NCBI GenBank assembly: GCA_964540965.1
Contig: CAZIOT010000021.1
Span: 1-56,192 of the forward strand
DNA length: 56,192 bases
Source of the DNA: JADYZU01 sp964540965
GTDB lineage: Bacteria > Pseudomonadota > Alphaproteobacteria > Rhodobacterales > Rhodobacteraceae
Direction of reading: 5' to 3'
The notes under the pieces are model-generated. The model worked only from the letters and a program-made list of their open reading frames with translations. It did no database searches and was not told the origin of the DNA. Positions 1-9,812 of the stretch are shown in pieces. Each line of letters starts with the position of its first letter. Position 1 is the stretch's first letter. Made by a program: the position numbers and the translations under genes.

Positions 1-809
1 GGCTGGTCGAGTTCCGCGGCTTCGAGATGCCGCCCGACCCGCGCATGAGCCTTGCGCAGCAGGTGCTGATCCGCGCGCTGATCGCCCGTCTGTGGCAGGC
101 GCCGCTGACCGGCAATCTCGTCCGCTGGGGCACCGCGCTGCACGACCGCTTCATGCTGCCGCATTACCTTTGGGCCGATTTCCTTGACGTGCTGGCCGAT
201 CTCAAGGCGCAGGGGTTCGATCTGCGGCCGGAATGGTTCGAGGCGCAGGCCGAATTCCGCTTTCCCTTCTGCGGCGAGGCCGAGTTCGAGGGCGTGCATC
301 TGGAAATCCGTCAGGCGCTGGAACCCTGGCATGTGCTGGGCGAAACCGGCGCCATCGGCGGCACAGTGCGTCATACCGACAGTTCGGTGGAACGGTTGCA
401 GGCAAAACTGACCGCGGTCAGCGATCCCGGCCGCTATGCGGTGGCCTGCAACGGACGGCGGATGCCGCTGCAGAAGGTCGGCCCCGGCAACTCGGTCGCC
501 GCCGTGCGGTTCAAGGCCTGGCAACCGGCGCTGGCGCTGCATCCGGTGCTGCCGGTGGCGACCCCGCTGACCTTTGACATCTACGACACCTGGACCGGGC
601 GGGCAGTGGGCGGCTGCACCTATCATGTCGCCCATCCCGGCGGGCGCAATTATGACACGTTCCCGGTGAACGGATACGAGGCCGAGGCCCGGCGCCTTGC
701 CCGGTTTGAGGCAAACGGCCACACTCCCGGCAGCTATGCCCCGCCCCCCGAACAGCCGCATCCGGAGTATCCCATGACGCTCGACCTGCGCCGCCCGGCC
801 GGGGTCTGA
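1..809 (+). CDS. DUF2126 transglutaminase-like protein, C-terminal part (5' end outside window)
   Basis: The reading frame is open from the first bases of the window (codons from position 3) to the TGA at 807-809, so this is the last ~268 residues of a longer protein. The visible start reads LVEFRGFEMPPDPRMSLAQQ, which is typical of the conserved C-terminal part of the large (~1,100 aa) DUF2126/transglutaminase proteins. Those proteins carry an N-terminal transglutaminase-like domain that cannot be seen here. In this family the gene sits next to an ATP-grasp/alpha-E gene and a second transglutaminase gene, exactly as found downstream (4-nt gap). The three are thought to act together in peptide or amide-bond modification, but the substrate is unknown. 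The family call is firm; the function is not. Confidence 0.85.
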   Translation, partial: LVEFRGFEMPPDPRMSLAQQVLIRALIARLWQAPLTGNLVRWGTALHDRFMLPHYLWADFLDVLADLKAQGFDLRPEWFEAQAEFRFPFCGEAEFEGVHLEIRQALEPWHVLGETGAIGGTVRHTDSSVERLQAKLTAVSDPGRYAVACNGRRMPLQKVGPGNSVAAVRFKAWQPALALHPVLPVATPLTFDIYDTWTGRAVGGCTYHVAHPGGRNYDTFPVNGYEAEARRLARFEANGHTPGSYAPPPEQPHPEYPMTLDLRRPAGV

Positions 810-813
810 CCTG

Positions 814-3210
814 ATGGCCGACGCCGCGGCGCCAAGGCCCGATGCCGATCCCTTGGCCGCCTACCGGCCGCTGCCCGGCATCCCCGACGAGATGGTGGAC
901 AGCGCCGGCGGCGTCCGGCCGGTCTGGCGCGCCTTCCTTGACCATTACGCCAGCCTTGGCCCCGAGGAACTGGCGCGCCGCTTTGCCCGCGGCGACGAAT
1001 ACCTGCGCGATGCCGGCGTGTTCTTCCGCCAGTATGGCGAAGGCGATGCCGGCGAACGGCCCTGGCCACTCAGCCATGTGCCGGTGCTGATCGACGATGC
1101 CGAATGGCAGGACATCGCCGCGGGATTGGCCCAGCGCGCCGACCTGCTGGAACAGGTGGCGGCCGATCTTTACGGGCCGCAGCGCCTGATCGCCGGCGGC
1201 CACCTGCCCGCCGGGCTGATCGCGGCCAGCCCCGAATGGCTGCGCCCGCTGGTCGGGATCGCCCCGCGCGGCGGCCATTTCCTCAACTTCGTCGCCTTCG
1301 AGATCGGGCGCGGCCCCGATGGCGGCTGGTGGGTGCTGGGCGACCGCACGCAGGCGCCGTCGGGCGCCGGTTTCGCGCTGGAAAACCGCGTCGCCACCTC
1401 GCGCGTGTTTGCCGATTTCTATGCCGGCGCCCATGTCCACCGCCTTGCCGGCTTTTTCCGCAGCTTCCGCGACACGCTGGACGCAGGGGCCGGCAGCGGC
1501 GCCGGCCGGCCGGCGATCCTGACGCCGGGGCCGCTGAACGACACCTATTACGAACACGCCTATATCGCCCGCTATCTGGGCCTGCCCCTGCTCGAGGGCG
1601 AGGATCTGACGGTGCAGGGGGGGCAGGTCATGGTCCGCACCGTCGGCGGGCCGCGCCCGGTGGGCGTGCTGTGGCGGCGGGTCGATTCGGCATGGATGGA
1701 TTCGCTGGAACTGTCCGAAGGCTCGGCCCTTGGCACGCCCGGCCTTGTCGGGGCGGTGCGCGACGGGTCGCTGGCGGTGGTCAATGCCATCGGCTCGGGC
1801 ATTCTGGAACTGCGGGCGCTGATGGCGTTTCTCCCAAGGCTGGGCGAGGTGCTGCTGGGTGAACCCCTGCGCATCCCCAATATCGCGACCTGGTGGTGCG
1901 GCGATGCCGCCGCGCGCGACCATGTGCTGGCCAATGCCGCCACCCTGACCATCAGCCCCGCCCTGTCGACGCGCCCCGCGCTGGACGCCCATCCGGGCGA
2001 GGCGATGGAGGGCTGGTTCCGCAGCCCGCCGGATGCGGCCCTGGCCGAACGGCTGCGGCTGGATGGCGCCCTGCTGGTCGGGCAAGAGGCGGTGCGGCTG
2101 TCCACGACGCCGGTGCCGGTCGCCGGACGGCTGGAACCGCGGCCGATGACACTGCGGGTGTTCTTGGCCCGGACCCGATCCGGCTGGCAGGTGATGCCCG
2201 GCGGCTATGGCCGCATCGGGCGGCCGGGCGATGCCGGCGCCCTTGCGGTGCAAAGGGGCGGATCGGTCGCCGATGTCTGGGTGGTCAGCCCGCACCCGGT
2301 CACGCCGTTCAGCCTGCTGCCCGCACCCGAGGCGCCCTATGTCCGCCCCGACCCCGGCGTCCTGCCGTCGCGTGCCGCCGACAACCTGTATTGGCTGGGC
2401 CGCTATGTCGAACGGGCCGAGGGCACGATGCGCCTTCTCAGGGCGCTGCAGACACGACGGGCCGAATCGGCCGGCGCGCCGACGCCGCTCGTGGACTGGG
2501 TGACGGAATACCTCGACTGGCAGGGGGTGGACGCGGACGAGCCGATCCCCGCCGCCCTGCGCCGCACCTTCAGGAACGCGACGACCGCCGCCGCCAAGGT
2601 GCGCGACCGCTTTTCCGTCGATGGCTGGATGGCCCTGGCCGACCTGTCGCGCAGCGCCGGGCGCCTGGCCGGCAGTGCCACCAACGGCGCCGATGCCGCC
2701 CGTGCCATGGGCGTGCTGCTGCGCAAGATCACCGGCTTTTCCGGTCTGGTGCATGAAAACATGTATCGCTTCACCGGCTGGCGGTTCCTGACCATCGGCC
2801 GCTCGCTGGAACGCGCCGGGGCCATGGCGGCGCTGCTGGCCCGTTTTGCCGCGTCCGAGGCGCCGGAAGGCGCGCTCGACCTTGCGGTCGAAGTCGGCGA
2901 CAGCACCATGTCGCACCGCCGGCGCCACGCGCTGGTCACCACGCGCGAGACGGTGGTGGACCTGCTGGCGCTGGACCCGATGAACCCGCGCGCGATCCTC
3001 TATCAGCTGAACGAACTGCGCGACCAGATCGCCATGTTGCCGGGGGCCGAGCCTTCGGGCCGCCACACGCCGCTGTCGCGGGCGGTCCTGCAACTGGACG
3101 CCGGCCTTGCCGTCCTGGTGCCCGAGGAGGTGACCCCCGCCCGCCTGATCGCCATGGGCGACGACCTGGCCCGGCTGTCGGACCTGCTGTCCGACGCCTA
3201 TCTGCACTAG
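814..3210 (+). CDS. Circularly permuted type 2 ATP-grasp / alpha-E domain fusion protein
   Basis: 798 aa, two domains. Residues ~20-470 are a circularly permuted ATP-grasp ligase: the family signature DRTQAPSGAGFALENR lies near residue 175, followed by the TPGPLNDTYYEHAYIAR block. Residues ~515-798 are an alpha-E helical domain beginning SRAADNLYWLGRYVERAEG. The two parts are separate genes in some bacteria and fused here, and ~800 aa is usual for the fusion. The start follows the previous stop by 4 nt and the next gene begins 9 nt after the stop, so the three genes are one transcription unit. By family, it is expected to form an ATP-dependent amide bond in partnership with the neighbouring transglutaminases. 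No substrate or product can be read from the sequence. Confidence 0.88.
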   Translation: MADAAAPRPDADPLAAYRPLPGIPDEMVDSAGGVRPVWRAFLDHYASLGPEELARRFARGDEYLRDAGVFFRQYGEGDAGERPWPLSHVPVLIDDAEWQDIAAGLAQRADLLEQVAADLYGPQRLIAGGHLPAGLIAASPEWLRPLVGIAPRGGHFLNFVAFEIGRGPDGGWWVLGDRTQAPSGAGFALENRVATSRVFADFYAGAHVHRLAGFFRSFRDTLDAGAGSGAGRPAILTPGPLNDTYYEHAYIARYLGLPLLEGEDLTVQGGQVMVRTVGGPRPVGVLWRRVDSAWMDSLELSEGSALGTPGLVGAVRDGSLAVVNAIGSGILELRALMAFLPRLGEVLLGEPLRIPNIATWWCGDAAARDHVLANAATLTISPALSTRPALDAHPGEAMEGWFRSPPDAALAERLRLDGALLVGQEAVRLSTTPVPVAGRLEPRPMTLRVFLARTRSGWQVMPGGYGRIGRPGDAGALAVQRGGSVADVWVVSPHPVTPFSLLPAPEAPYVRPDPGVLPSRAADNLYWLGRYVERAEGTMRLLRALQTRRAESAGAPTPLVDWVTEYLDWQGVDADEPIPAALRRTFRNATTAAAKVRDRFSVDGWMALADLSRSAGRLAGSATNGADAARAMGVLLRKITGFSGLVHENMYRFTGWRFLTIGRSLERAGAMAALLARFAASEAPEGALDLAVEVGDSTMSHRRRHALVTTRETVVDLLALDPMNPRAILYQLNELRDQIAMLPGAEPSGRHTPLSRAVLQLDAGLAVLVPEEVTPARLIAMGDDLARLSDLLSDAYLH

Positions 3211-3219
3211 GAGCGGCCG

Positions 3220-4104
3220 ATGCTTTACGATGTGCGCATGACCATCGGTTACGCCTATGGCGGGCCGGTCAGCGGCGGGCGCCATCTGCTGCGCCTGGTC
3301 CCGGCCGAGATCGCCGGCCGCCAGCGCATCATCGCCGCAAGGCTGGAAATCCGGCCGGGCGCCGCGGCCCGCAGCGACGGTGGCGACTTTTTCGGCAATC
3401 GGACCACCGCCGTCACCGTCACCATCCCGCATGACCGCATCGACTTTGACCTGCGCGCGCGGGTGGAACGGCTGCCGATGCCGCCGCTGTTCGATGCCTC
3501 GCCCGGGGCCGGGGCATTGGCGGCGGAAATCGCGGCGGTGACCAGCCTTGACGCCGCCGCGCCGCACCATTTCCTCGCCCCCTCGCCCCGTATCGCGCCG
3601 CTGCCGGCGCTGCGCGACTGGGCGCAGGCCATTGCGCGGCCCGGGATGACCACGCTGGAAACCGTCGCGGCGGTCAACGCCGCAATCCATGACGACATGC
3701 GCTATGACCCCGAGGCCACCACCGTCGACACCCCGATGGCCGAGGCCTTTGCCGCCCGCCATGGCGTCTGCCAGGACTTCAGCCATGTGATGATCGCGGC
3801 CCTGCGCGAACTGGGCATCCCGGCGGCCTATGTCAGCGGCTTTCTGCGGACCGAACCACCACCCGGCCAGCCGCGGCTGGAAGGCGCCGATGCGATGCAC
3901 GCCTGGGTGTCGGCCTGGTGCGGGCGCGAGGCCGGCTGGGTCGATTTCGATCCGACCAACCGGCTGCTTGTGTCGCAGGACCATGTCACCGTCGCCCGCG
4001 GCCGCGACTATTCCGACGTGGCGCCGGTGCGCGGCGTGCTGCGCATCGCCGGCAGCCAGCGCCTGCACCAGTCGGTCGACCTGATCCCGGTCGCAGAGCC
4101 TTGA
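3220..4104 (+). CDS. Transglutaminase family protein (bacterial transglutaminase-like)
   Basis: 294 aa, cytoplasmic (no signal peptide). Residues ~1-80 match the bacterial transglutaminase N-terminal beta domain (MLYDVRMTIGYAYGGPVSGG). The papain-like core carries the triad: Cys in HGVCQDFSH (~184), His in DAMHAW (~227) and Asp in WVDFDPTN (~243). An AGGAGC Shine-Dalgarno precedes the ATG. The protein may act as an amidase, peptidase or cross-linking enzyme. It is the third gene of the DUF2126 / ATP-grasp-alpha-E / transglutaminase set, and the short gaps support one operon. The riboswitch begins ~24 nt after the stop, so the operon ends here. Confidence 0.88.
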   Translation: MLYDVRMTIGYAYGGPVSGGRHLLRLVPAEIAGRQRIIAARLEIRPGAAARSDGGDFFGNRTTAVTVTIPHDRIDFDLRARVERLPMPPLFDASPGAGALAAEIAAVTSLDAAAPHHFLAPSPRIAPLPALRDWAQAIARPGMTTLETVAAVNAAIHDDMRYDPEATTVDTPMAEAFAARHGVCQDFSHVMIAALRELGIPAAYVSGFLRTEPPPGQPRLEGADAMHAWVSAWCGREAGWVDFDPTNRLLVSQDHVTVARGRDYSDVAPVRGVLRIAGSQRLHQSVDLIPVAEP

Positions 4105-4127
4105 CTTGGGCGGCGGGCGGCGCCATC

Positions 4128-4306
4128 AACAGGTCGCTTCGGTGCCGCGTCAGCGGCTTCAAAGGGAACAGCGGCGGGGAAACCCGACCGCGACTGCCCC
4201 CGCAACTGTAGGCGGCGAGCAGGGCTGACGACGCCACTGGGCCATTGGCCCGGGAAGGCCAGCCCCTGCGCTGACCCGCCAGTCAGGAGACCTGCCGCAG
4301 CGATCA
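4128..4306 (+). promoter_or_regulatory. Cobalamin (adenosylcobalamin) riboswitch
   Basis: The leader of btuB contains the conserved blocks of the B12 aptamer. It begins AGGTCGCTTCGGTGCC, continues with an AGGGAACAGCGG block, a GAAACCCG block and CGACTGCCCCCGCAACTGTA, and ends with the B12-box-like core GCCACTGG and the closing GCCAGTCAGGAGACCTGCC. The order and spacing fit the class I cobalamin riboswitch. The btuB Shine-Dalgarno (GGAAGG, 4424-4429) can pair with CCTTCC at 4384-4389, which suggests control of translation initiation when B12 is bound. I did not fold the RNA. The four downstream genes are B12 transport genes, which supports the call independently. Confidence 0.93.
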
Positions 4307-4437
4307 CCCATTCCCGGCGCGGGGTGCGTCCGGGGAAGCGGCGCAACCGCAGCGGTGACATCTCACCTGCGGCGGGCGCCTGCCCTTCCGCGACTGAACG
4401 CTATTGCGGCCCGGACAGGGCCGGGAAGGAACGTGAC

Positions 4438-6270
4438 ATGTCGGGACGACACATCCTGTGGCTGGGGGGCGCCGTGGCGGCGCTGGCGGTCGGGGCGGCA
4501 CAGGCGCAGGACGCCGCGCCGCTTTATCTGGGCGAAATCCAGTTCGCCAACCTCGAACCCGTGGAACCGGGCCGCACCGGCACCACCGTCACCGTGGTCA
4601 GCGAGGAAACCCTTGAAACCGAAAGCCTGCGCGTGGCCGAGGTGCTGTCGCACCTGCCCGGCATCGCCATCCGCCCGAACGGAGGCATCGGCGGGCTGAC
4701 CGGATTTTCGCTGCGCGGCGCGCCGCAGGCCTATGTCGCGGTGCGCGTCGACGGCATCGACGTGACCGACCCGTCGAACACCCGCAGCCAGTTCGATTTC
4801 GGCCCGATGACCGCCGGCACCATCACCCGGATCGAGGTGACGCCCGGCAGCCAGACCGCGCTGTTCGGCGCCAATGCCGTGGGCGGGGCGATCAACCTGA
4901 CCTCGCGCAGGCCGACCGAGGATGGCTGGCACCATTATCTCGACGCCGAGACCGGCAGCTATGACACGCTGGCGCTGTCCTATGGCCTGACCTACCGCGA
5001 CGACCGCGGCGAGGTGGCGATGACCGTCAGCCATGTGCAGACCGAAGGATTCTCGGCCATCGACAACCCCGGCTTTACCGAGGCCGACGGCTTTGACGGC
5101 ACCCGCATCGCCATCAACGGCGCGCTTCAGGCGACGCCGGGCCTGCGGCTGTCCTTCGCCGGCTTCGTCGACCGCTCGACCAACGAATTCGACGGGTTCG
5201 ATCCGATGACCTATGCGCCGGCTGACAATGGTGCCACGAACGATTCAGACAGCTACGGCCTGCGCTTTGCCGCCGATTTCGCCACCGGGCCGGTCGAGCA
5301 CACGCTGTCGGTCAGCCGCTATGCCATCGAACGGGCCAGCACCGACGGCACGACCACCACCTATACCGGCGACCGCGACGGGCTGCATTATCAGGGCGCG
5401 GTTGACCTGACGGCCAACGGCCGGCTGGTGTTCGGCGCCGAACGGGTCAGCGAAAGCTTCTCGGAAGCCGGCCCGTGGAGCAGCGATGCCGCCGACGCCA
5501 GCACCACCGCCGTCTTTGCCGAACTGACCTGGGCGGTGGGTCCGGACTTTGACCTTGCCGCATCCTGGCGGCATGACGACCATTCGCAAACCGGCGGGTT
5601 TGACAGCGGCCGGCTGGCCGCCGCCTGGCGCGTCTCGCCGGACTGGACCATCCGCGGCCAGATCGGCACCGGGTTCCGCGCGCCCTCGCTGTTCGAGCTT
5701 TACAGCACCCTGTATGGCGATGCCTCGCTGCACCCCGAAACCAGCACCAGTGCCGATCTTGGGGTCGAACGCCGGATCGGCGAAAACGGCCATTTCCGCG
5801 CGACCCTCTTCTGGCTTCAGGTCGAGGATCTGATCGGCTACGACCCGGTGACCTATCGCTCGGCCCAGACCGAGGGCACCACCACCCGGCAGGGGATCGA
5901 GGTCTCCGCCGCGGTGCCGCTGTCGGACCGGCTGACCCTGACCGCCGATTACACCCATACCGAAAGCGAGGTTGCGGGCGACGTGGCCTGGGCGGCGGTG
6001 CCCGATAATGTCTATGGCCTCGGGATCGCCGCCGATCTGACCGACCGGCTGGGCGCAAGGTTCGACATCCGCCACACCGCCGACCGGCCGGACCTGCCCG
6101 ATTTCACCGTGGCCGACGCCGCCGTGACCTGGGATTTCGGCAATGGCATCGCGGCCTATGGCCGGGTCGAGAACCTGTTTGACGAGGATTACCACCTCGT
6201 CGACAGTTTCGGCACCGCTTACGGCACGCCGGGGCGGTCGATCTATGTCGGGATCCATGCGTCGTTCTGA
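4438..6270 (+). CDS. btuB: TonB-dependent outer-membrane vitamin B12 receptor
   Basis: 610 aa from the ATG at 4438, chosen because it follows a GGAAGGA Shine-Dalgarno and begins a typical signal peptide (MSGRHILWLGGAVAALAVGA, cleaved after AQA). A frame extension further upstream would run into the riboswitch. A plug domain follows (VVSEETLETESLRVAEVLSH ... LRGAPQAYVAVRVDGIDV), then a beta-barrel ending in an aromatic residue (YVGIHASF), as outer-membrane proteins do. It brings cobalamin across the outer membrane using TonB energy. The riboswitch upstream and btuFCD downstream identify the substrate better than the barrel sequence does. The 3' end overlaps btuF by 14 nt. Confidence 0.9.
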   Translation: MSGRHILWLGGAVAALAVGAAQAQDAAPLYLGEIQFANLEPVEPGRTGTTVTVVSEETLETESLRVAEVLSHLPGIAIRPNGGIGGLTGFSLRGAPQAYVAVRVDGIDVTDPSNTRSQFDFGPMTAGTITRIEVTPGSQTALFGANAVGGAINLTSRRPTEDGWHHYLDAETGSYDTLALSYGLTYRDDRGEVAMTVSHVQTEGFSAIDNPGFTEADGFDGTRIAINGALQATPGLRLSFAGFVDRSTNEFDGFDPMTYAPADNGATNDSDSYGLRFAADFATGPVEHTLSVSRYAIERASTDGTTTTYTGDRDGLHYQGAVDLTANGRLVFGAERVSESFSEAGPWSSDAADASTTAVFAELTWAVGPDFDLAASWRHDDHSQTGGFDSGRLAAAWRVSPDWTIRGQIGTGFRAPSLFELYSTLYGDASLHPETSTSADLGVERRIGENGHFRATLFWLQVEDLIGYDPVTYRSAQTEGTTTRQGIEVSAAVPLSDRLTLTADYTHTESEVAGDVAWAAVPDNVYGLGIAADLTDRLGARFDIRHTADRPDLPDFTVADAAVTWDFGNGIAAYGRVENLFDEDYHLVDSFGTAYGTPGRSIYVGIHASF

Positions 6271-7093
6271 CCTGACCCTGCTGGCGGTGGCGGCCCTTAT
6301 GGCCGCCCCCCTTGCCGCCGCGCCTGAACGCGTGGTGTCGATCAACCTCTGCACCGACCAGCTGGCGATGCTGCTCGCCGCGCCGGGGCAGTTGGTGTCG
6401 GTGTCGTGGATCGCCCGCGATCCGCTGTCGTCGGCCATGGCGGCCGAGGCGATGGACTGGCCGGTGAACCACGGCCAGGCCGAGGAGGTGTTCATGCTGC
6501 ACCCCGACCTCGTGCTGGCCGGCACCTATACCACCCGCGCCACCGTCGAGATGCTGGAACGGCTGGGGATTCCGGTGATCCAGTTCGCCCCGGTCAATTC
6601 GCTGGCCGAGACGCGGCAGGCGATCCTCGACACCGGCGCCGCGCTGGGGCGCGACGAGGCCGCCGCCGCGATGGCGGCCGATTTCGACGCCACGCTCGCC
6701 CGCATCGCGGCCACCGTCCCCGCCGGCGACGGCCCCACCGCCGCGCTTTATTTCGCCAACGGCTATACCTCGGGCGCGGGGTCGCTGTCGGGCGAATTGA
6801 TGCAGAGCGCCGGGTTCCGCAACATCACCGATGACGGCCCGCTGGCCGGGCGCTGGCGCCTTGCGCTCGAAGAGCTGATCCTTGCCGGGCCAGGGTTCAT
6901 CGTCACCGGCGAAACCTATCCCGGCACCTCGAATGCCGAGGAATTGCTGCGCCACCCGGCCCTTGCCGAGATCATGCAAAGCCGTGACGGCATCGGCCTG
7001 TCCGACGCCGATTGGGTCTGCGGCGCGCCGCATGTGCTGCGCGCGCTCGACCGGCTGGCGACGGCCCGGCTGGGGATGGAGGACCGCGACTGA
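6257..7093 (+). CDS. btuF: Periplasmic vitamin B12-binding protein
   Basis: 278 aa from the ATG at 6257, inside the end of btuB. Residues 1-~22 form a signal peptide (RRSDLTLLAVAALMAAPLAA). The rest is a class III (TroA/BtuF-like) binding protein, recognisable from RVVSINLCTDQLAMLLAAP near the mature N-terminus, HPDLVLAGTYTT and the long central helix (SLAETRQAILDTGAALG). It delivers B12 from BtuB to the BtuCD transporter. The stop shares one base with the btuC start (TGATG), so the genes are translationally coupled. An iron-siderophore ligand would be the main alternative, but the riboswitch argues for cobalamin. Confidence 0.88.
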   Translation: MRRSDLTLLAVAALMAAPLAAAPERVVSINLCTDQLAMLLAAPGQLVSVSWIARDPLSSAMAAEAMDWPVNHGQAEEVFMLHPDLVLAGTYTTRATVEMLERLGIPVIQFAPVNSLAETRQAILDTGAALGRDEAAAAMAADFDATLARIAATVPAGDGPTAALYFANGYTSGAGSLSGELMQSAGFRNITDDGPLAGRWRLALEELILAGPGFIVTGETYPGTSNAEELLRHPALAEIMQSRDGIGLSDADWVCGAPHVLRALDRLATARLGMEDRD

Positions 7094-8078
7094 TGCGCTA
7101 TCCGCTGCTTTTACTGCTGCTCGCGCTGCTTGCCGCGCTCCTGTTCGGCCTGTCGCTGATGATCGGCCCCTCGGGCATCGGCTTTTCGCAGGCCCTGTCG
7201 GCGCTGGCCGGGCGCGACGACAATCCCGCCGTGGTTCTGGTCATGCAGGAGGTGCGGCTGCCCCGCGCCATCCTGGGCCTGTTCATCGGCGCCGGCCTTG
7301 GCCTGACCGGGGCGGCGATGCAGGGCTGGCTGCGCAATCCGATGGCCGAACCGGGGCTGATCGGCACGTCGGCCACTGCGGCGCTGGGTGCCGTGATCGC
7401 GCTGCAGACCGGGCTTTCGGCGCTGACGCCGCTGGCCCTGCCCGCTGCCGCGCTGGCCGGCGCGGCGCTGGCGGTGGTTCTGGTCATGGCGCTGGCCGGG
7501 CCGCGCGGCGCCACGCTGACCATCATCCTTGCCGGCATCGCCATATCCACCCTTGCCGGGGCGCTGACCTCGCTGGCGCTCAGCCTGTCGCCCAATCCCT
7601 TTGCCGCGGCCGAGACCATGTTCTGGATGATGGGCGCCCTGACCGACCGGTCCTTCACCCATGTCTGGATCGCCTTGCCGCCGATCATCGCCGGCGGCGC
7701 GCTGATCCTGACGCTGGGCCGCGGGCTGGACGCGCTGACGCTGGGCGAGGATGCGGCCGAAAGCCTGGGCATCGGCATGGGCCGGCTGCGGCTGACGCTG
7801 ATCCTTGGCAGCGCCGCGGTGGTCGGCGGGGCGACGGCGGTGGCCGGCGCCATCGGTTTCGTCGGCCTCGTGGTGCCGCATGTGCTGCGCCCGCTGACCG
7901 GCGGGCTGCCGTCGCGGCTGCTCCCCGCCTCGGCCCTGGGCGGGGCGGTGATGCTGCTGGCCGCCGACATCGCCACGCGGCTGATCGCGCCCGACCGCGA
8001 CCTCAAGCTGGGGGTGCTGACCGCCATCGTCGGCGCGCCCTTCTTCCTGCACCTGATCTGGCGGCTGAGGAGCGCACC

Positions 8079-8082
<4 letters not shown>
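7093..8082 (+). CDS. btuC: Vitamin B12 ABC transporter permease
   Basis: 329 aa, almost entirely hydrophobic, with about ten predicted membrane segments as in the FecCD/BtuC family. Family motifs are visible: RLPRAILGLFIGAGLGLTGA (the first cytoplasmic region), MQGWLRNPMAEPGLIGTS, and GAIGFVGLVVPHVLRPLTG near residue ~260, the coupling helix that contacts the ATPase. The start ATG overlaps the btuF stop, and its own stop overlaps the btuD start (ATGA). It forms the inner-membrane channel for cobalamin. Confidence 0.9.
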
Positions 8083-8828
<746 letters not shown>

Positions 8829-8919
8829 CTGTGAGTTTCTGGAAGGTTGTTCCGCCTTTGCGGGGTGAGAGGCCCTTGCGGGCTGCGCGTGGTCATCACC
8901 GGTTCAACCAGTCACGTCA

Positions 8920-9385
8920 GCGTTGAAGGCCTGCGTTTCGGGCAAGTGACGAAGGATGGTCAAGGCCGTAGGCACATTCGCGCAGAAGGGTCCGGATCAA
9001 TCGCCCGGCCTTGCGGCTGGTCCCGGGTATGCAGGGCCGCCTGAAGATGCGCCGGATGCCGAGGAACCGGCCGGACCATAGTCGCACCACCCATTCGGCC
9101 CCGCTGCCCTGGTCCCGGAACCAGCGCAAAGCGCGCAGCAGGAAGCCCGCCGTCGTGTCCTTGCGCTCGTCGGCCAGCACCCCGGCGAAAGCGCGACAGA
9201 TAGCGTCATCGATGGCAGACAATGGCTCGACCCATCCGGCTACCCGTGATGCGATGTCCGGGCTGGTCCAAGCGCCCCGACGTCTTGATATCCAGATAGA
9301 TCCGTTCGCCCGGCCGCTCGCGCTGATAGCGGCGCACCGATTGAACTGGCAGTCCGGTCGTGGTTCGGTTTGATGTGATGATTGC
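8920..9385 (-). pseudogene. Decayed IS481-family transposase remnant
   Basis: Read on the minus strand, two frames each carry parts of an IS481-type DDE integrase. One part reads VRRYQRERPGERIYLDIK followed by LDQPGHRITG, near 9385-9270. The other, in a shifted frame, reads ADERKDTTAGFLLRALRWF and AGRLIRTLLRECAYGLDHP, covering 9210-8950. In family members these pieces are collinear (ER.PGE..H.DIK.LGR, then DE....A..FL, then AERF..T..REWAYA). The frameshift, the missing N-terminus and the missing C-terminal tail show it is dead. I could not find matching terminal inverted repeats. It lies beside the cas3/CRISPR remnant, so this whole interval looks like a site of insertion followed by deletion. 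Confidence 0.75.
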
Positions 9386-9391
9386 TTGCGA

Positions 9392-9633
9392 GGCGATGGC
9401 GCGTTGTTTGACTGGCCCGGCAAAAAAGCGCACCGACCGAAGGCGGCGTCCGGCACCTCGCCGTTTTCCACATGCTGGATGTCGCGGCGGTCGACGAACG
9501 GTTGCTTGCCCCGTTCCGGTTCGAGCAAGGGTTGCGCGATGCGCTGGTGCTGCTGGTCGCGCTGCATGATCTGGGCAGGATCAGCGACAGCTTCCGCGCG
9601 ATGATCGTATCCGGGGCGCGGATTGGAATGGAT
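9392..9633 (+). pseudogene. Truncated, frameshifted cas3 (HD domain start) remnant
   Basis: Two plus-strand frames together resemble the first ~75 residues of a type I-E Cas3. The first piece reads LFDWPGKKAHRPKAASGT (from ~9406). After a +1/-1 shift near 9460 the second reads VFHMLDVAAVDERLLAPF, then LVLLVALHDLGRISDSFRAM. The metal-binding features of the Cas3 HD nuclease are recognisable: His of FHMLDVA and the HD pair in ALHDLGR (usually HDLGK). Nothing of the helicase remains, because the homology stops within a few bases of the CRISPR repeat at 9634. The fragment is too short and broken to be functional. The call rests on motif recognition and needs a profile search. Confidence 0.65.
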
Positions 9634-9662
9634 CTGTTCCCCGCAAGTGCGGGGATGAGCCG
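9634..9662 (+). CRISPR. Solitary type I-E CRISPR repeat (array remnant)
   Basis: A single 29-nt unit beginning CTGTTCCCCGCAAGTGCGGG and ending GATGAGCCG. It has the exact length and architecture of type I-E repeats: a TTCCCCGC/GCGGGGAT palindromic stem and a CCG end. As I recall the E. coli repeat, 21 of 29 positions agree, and the four stem-loop positions account for half of the differences. No second repeat occurs 32 nt (one spacer length) downstream, so there is no array. Its position immediately after a cas3 fragment makes a chance match unlikely. It is most simply the last survivor of a deleted I-E locus. Confidence 0.7.
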
Positions 9663-9812
9663 CTGGGCCGGGGGGTCATCATCACCCTTGGCAGTGCGCG
9701 AGCATGAATCGCGCCGACCGGGCGGCCTTGACCCGTTCACTGGATCCTGACCCGAAGGATCACAAGAATCTCTTCGCCATTCGTTCGACTCTGTGCGATC
9801 TTTCGATCGGGT

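Noticed and set aside
511..4068. A very long open frame on the minus strand opposite the ATP-grasp/alpha-E and transglutaminase genes
   Set aside because: It is an antisense shadow of GC-rich coding DNA: its translation is Arg/Gly/Gln/His-rich, has no domain, and the plus-strand genes have clear motifs and start sites.
9663..9723. Possible second CRISPR repeat one spacer length downstream
   Set aside because: The sequence after 32 nt (from 9695) shares no stem or end bases with the repeat, so only a single unit is reported.
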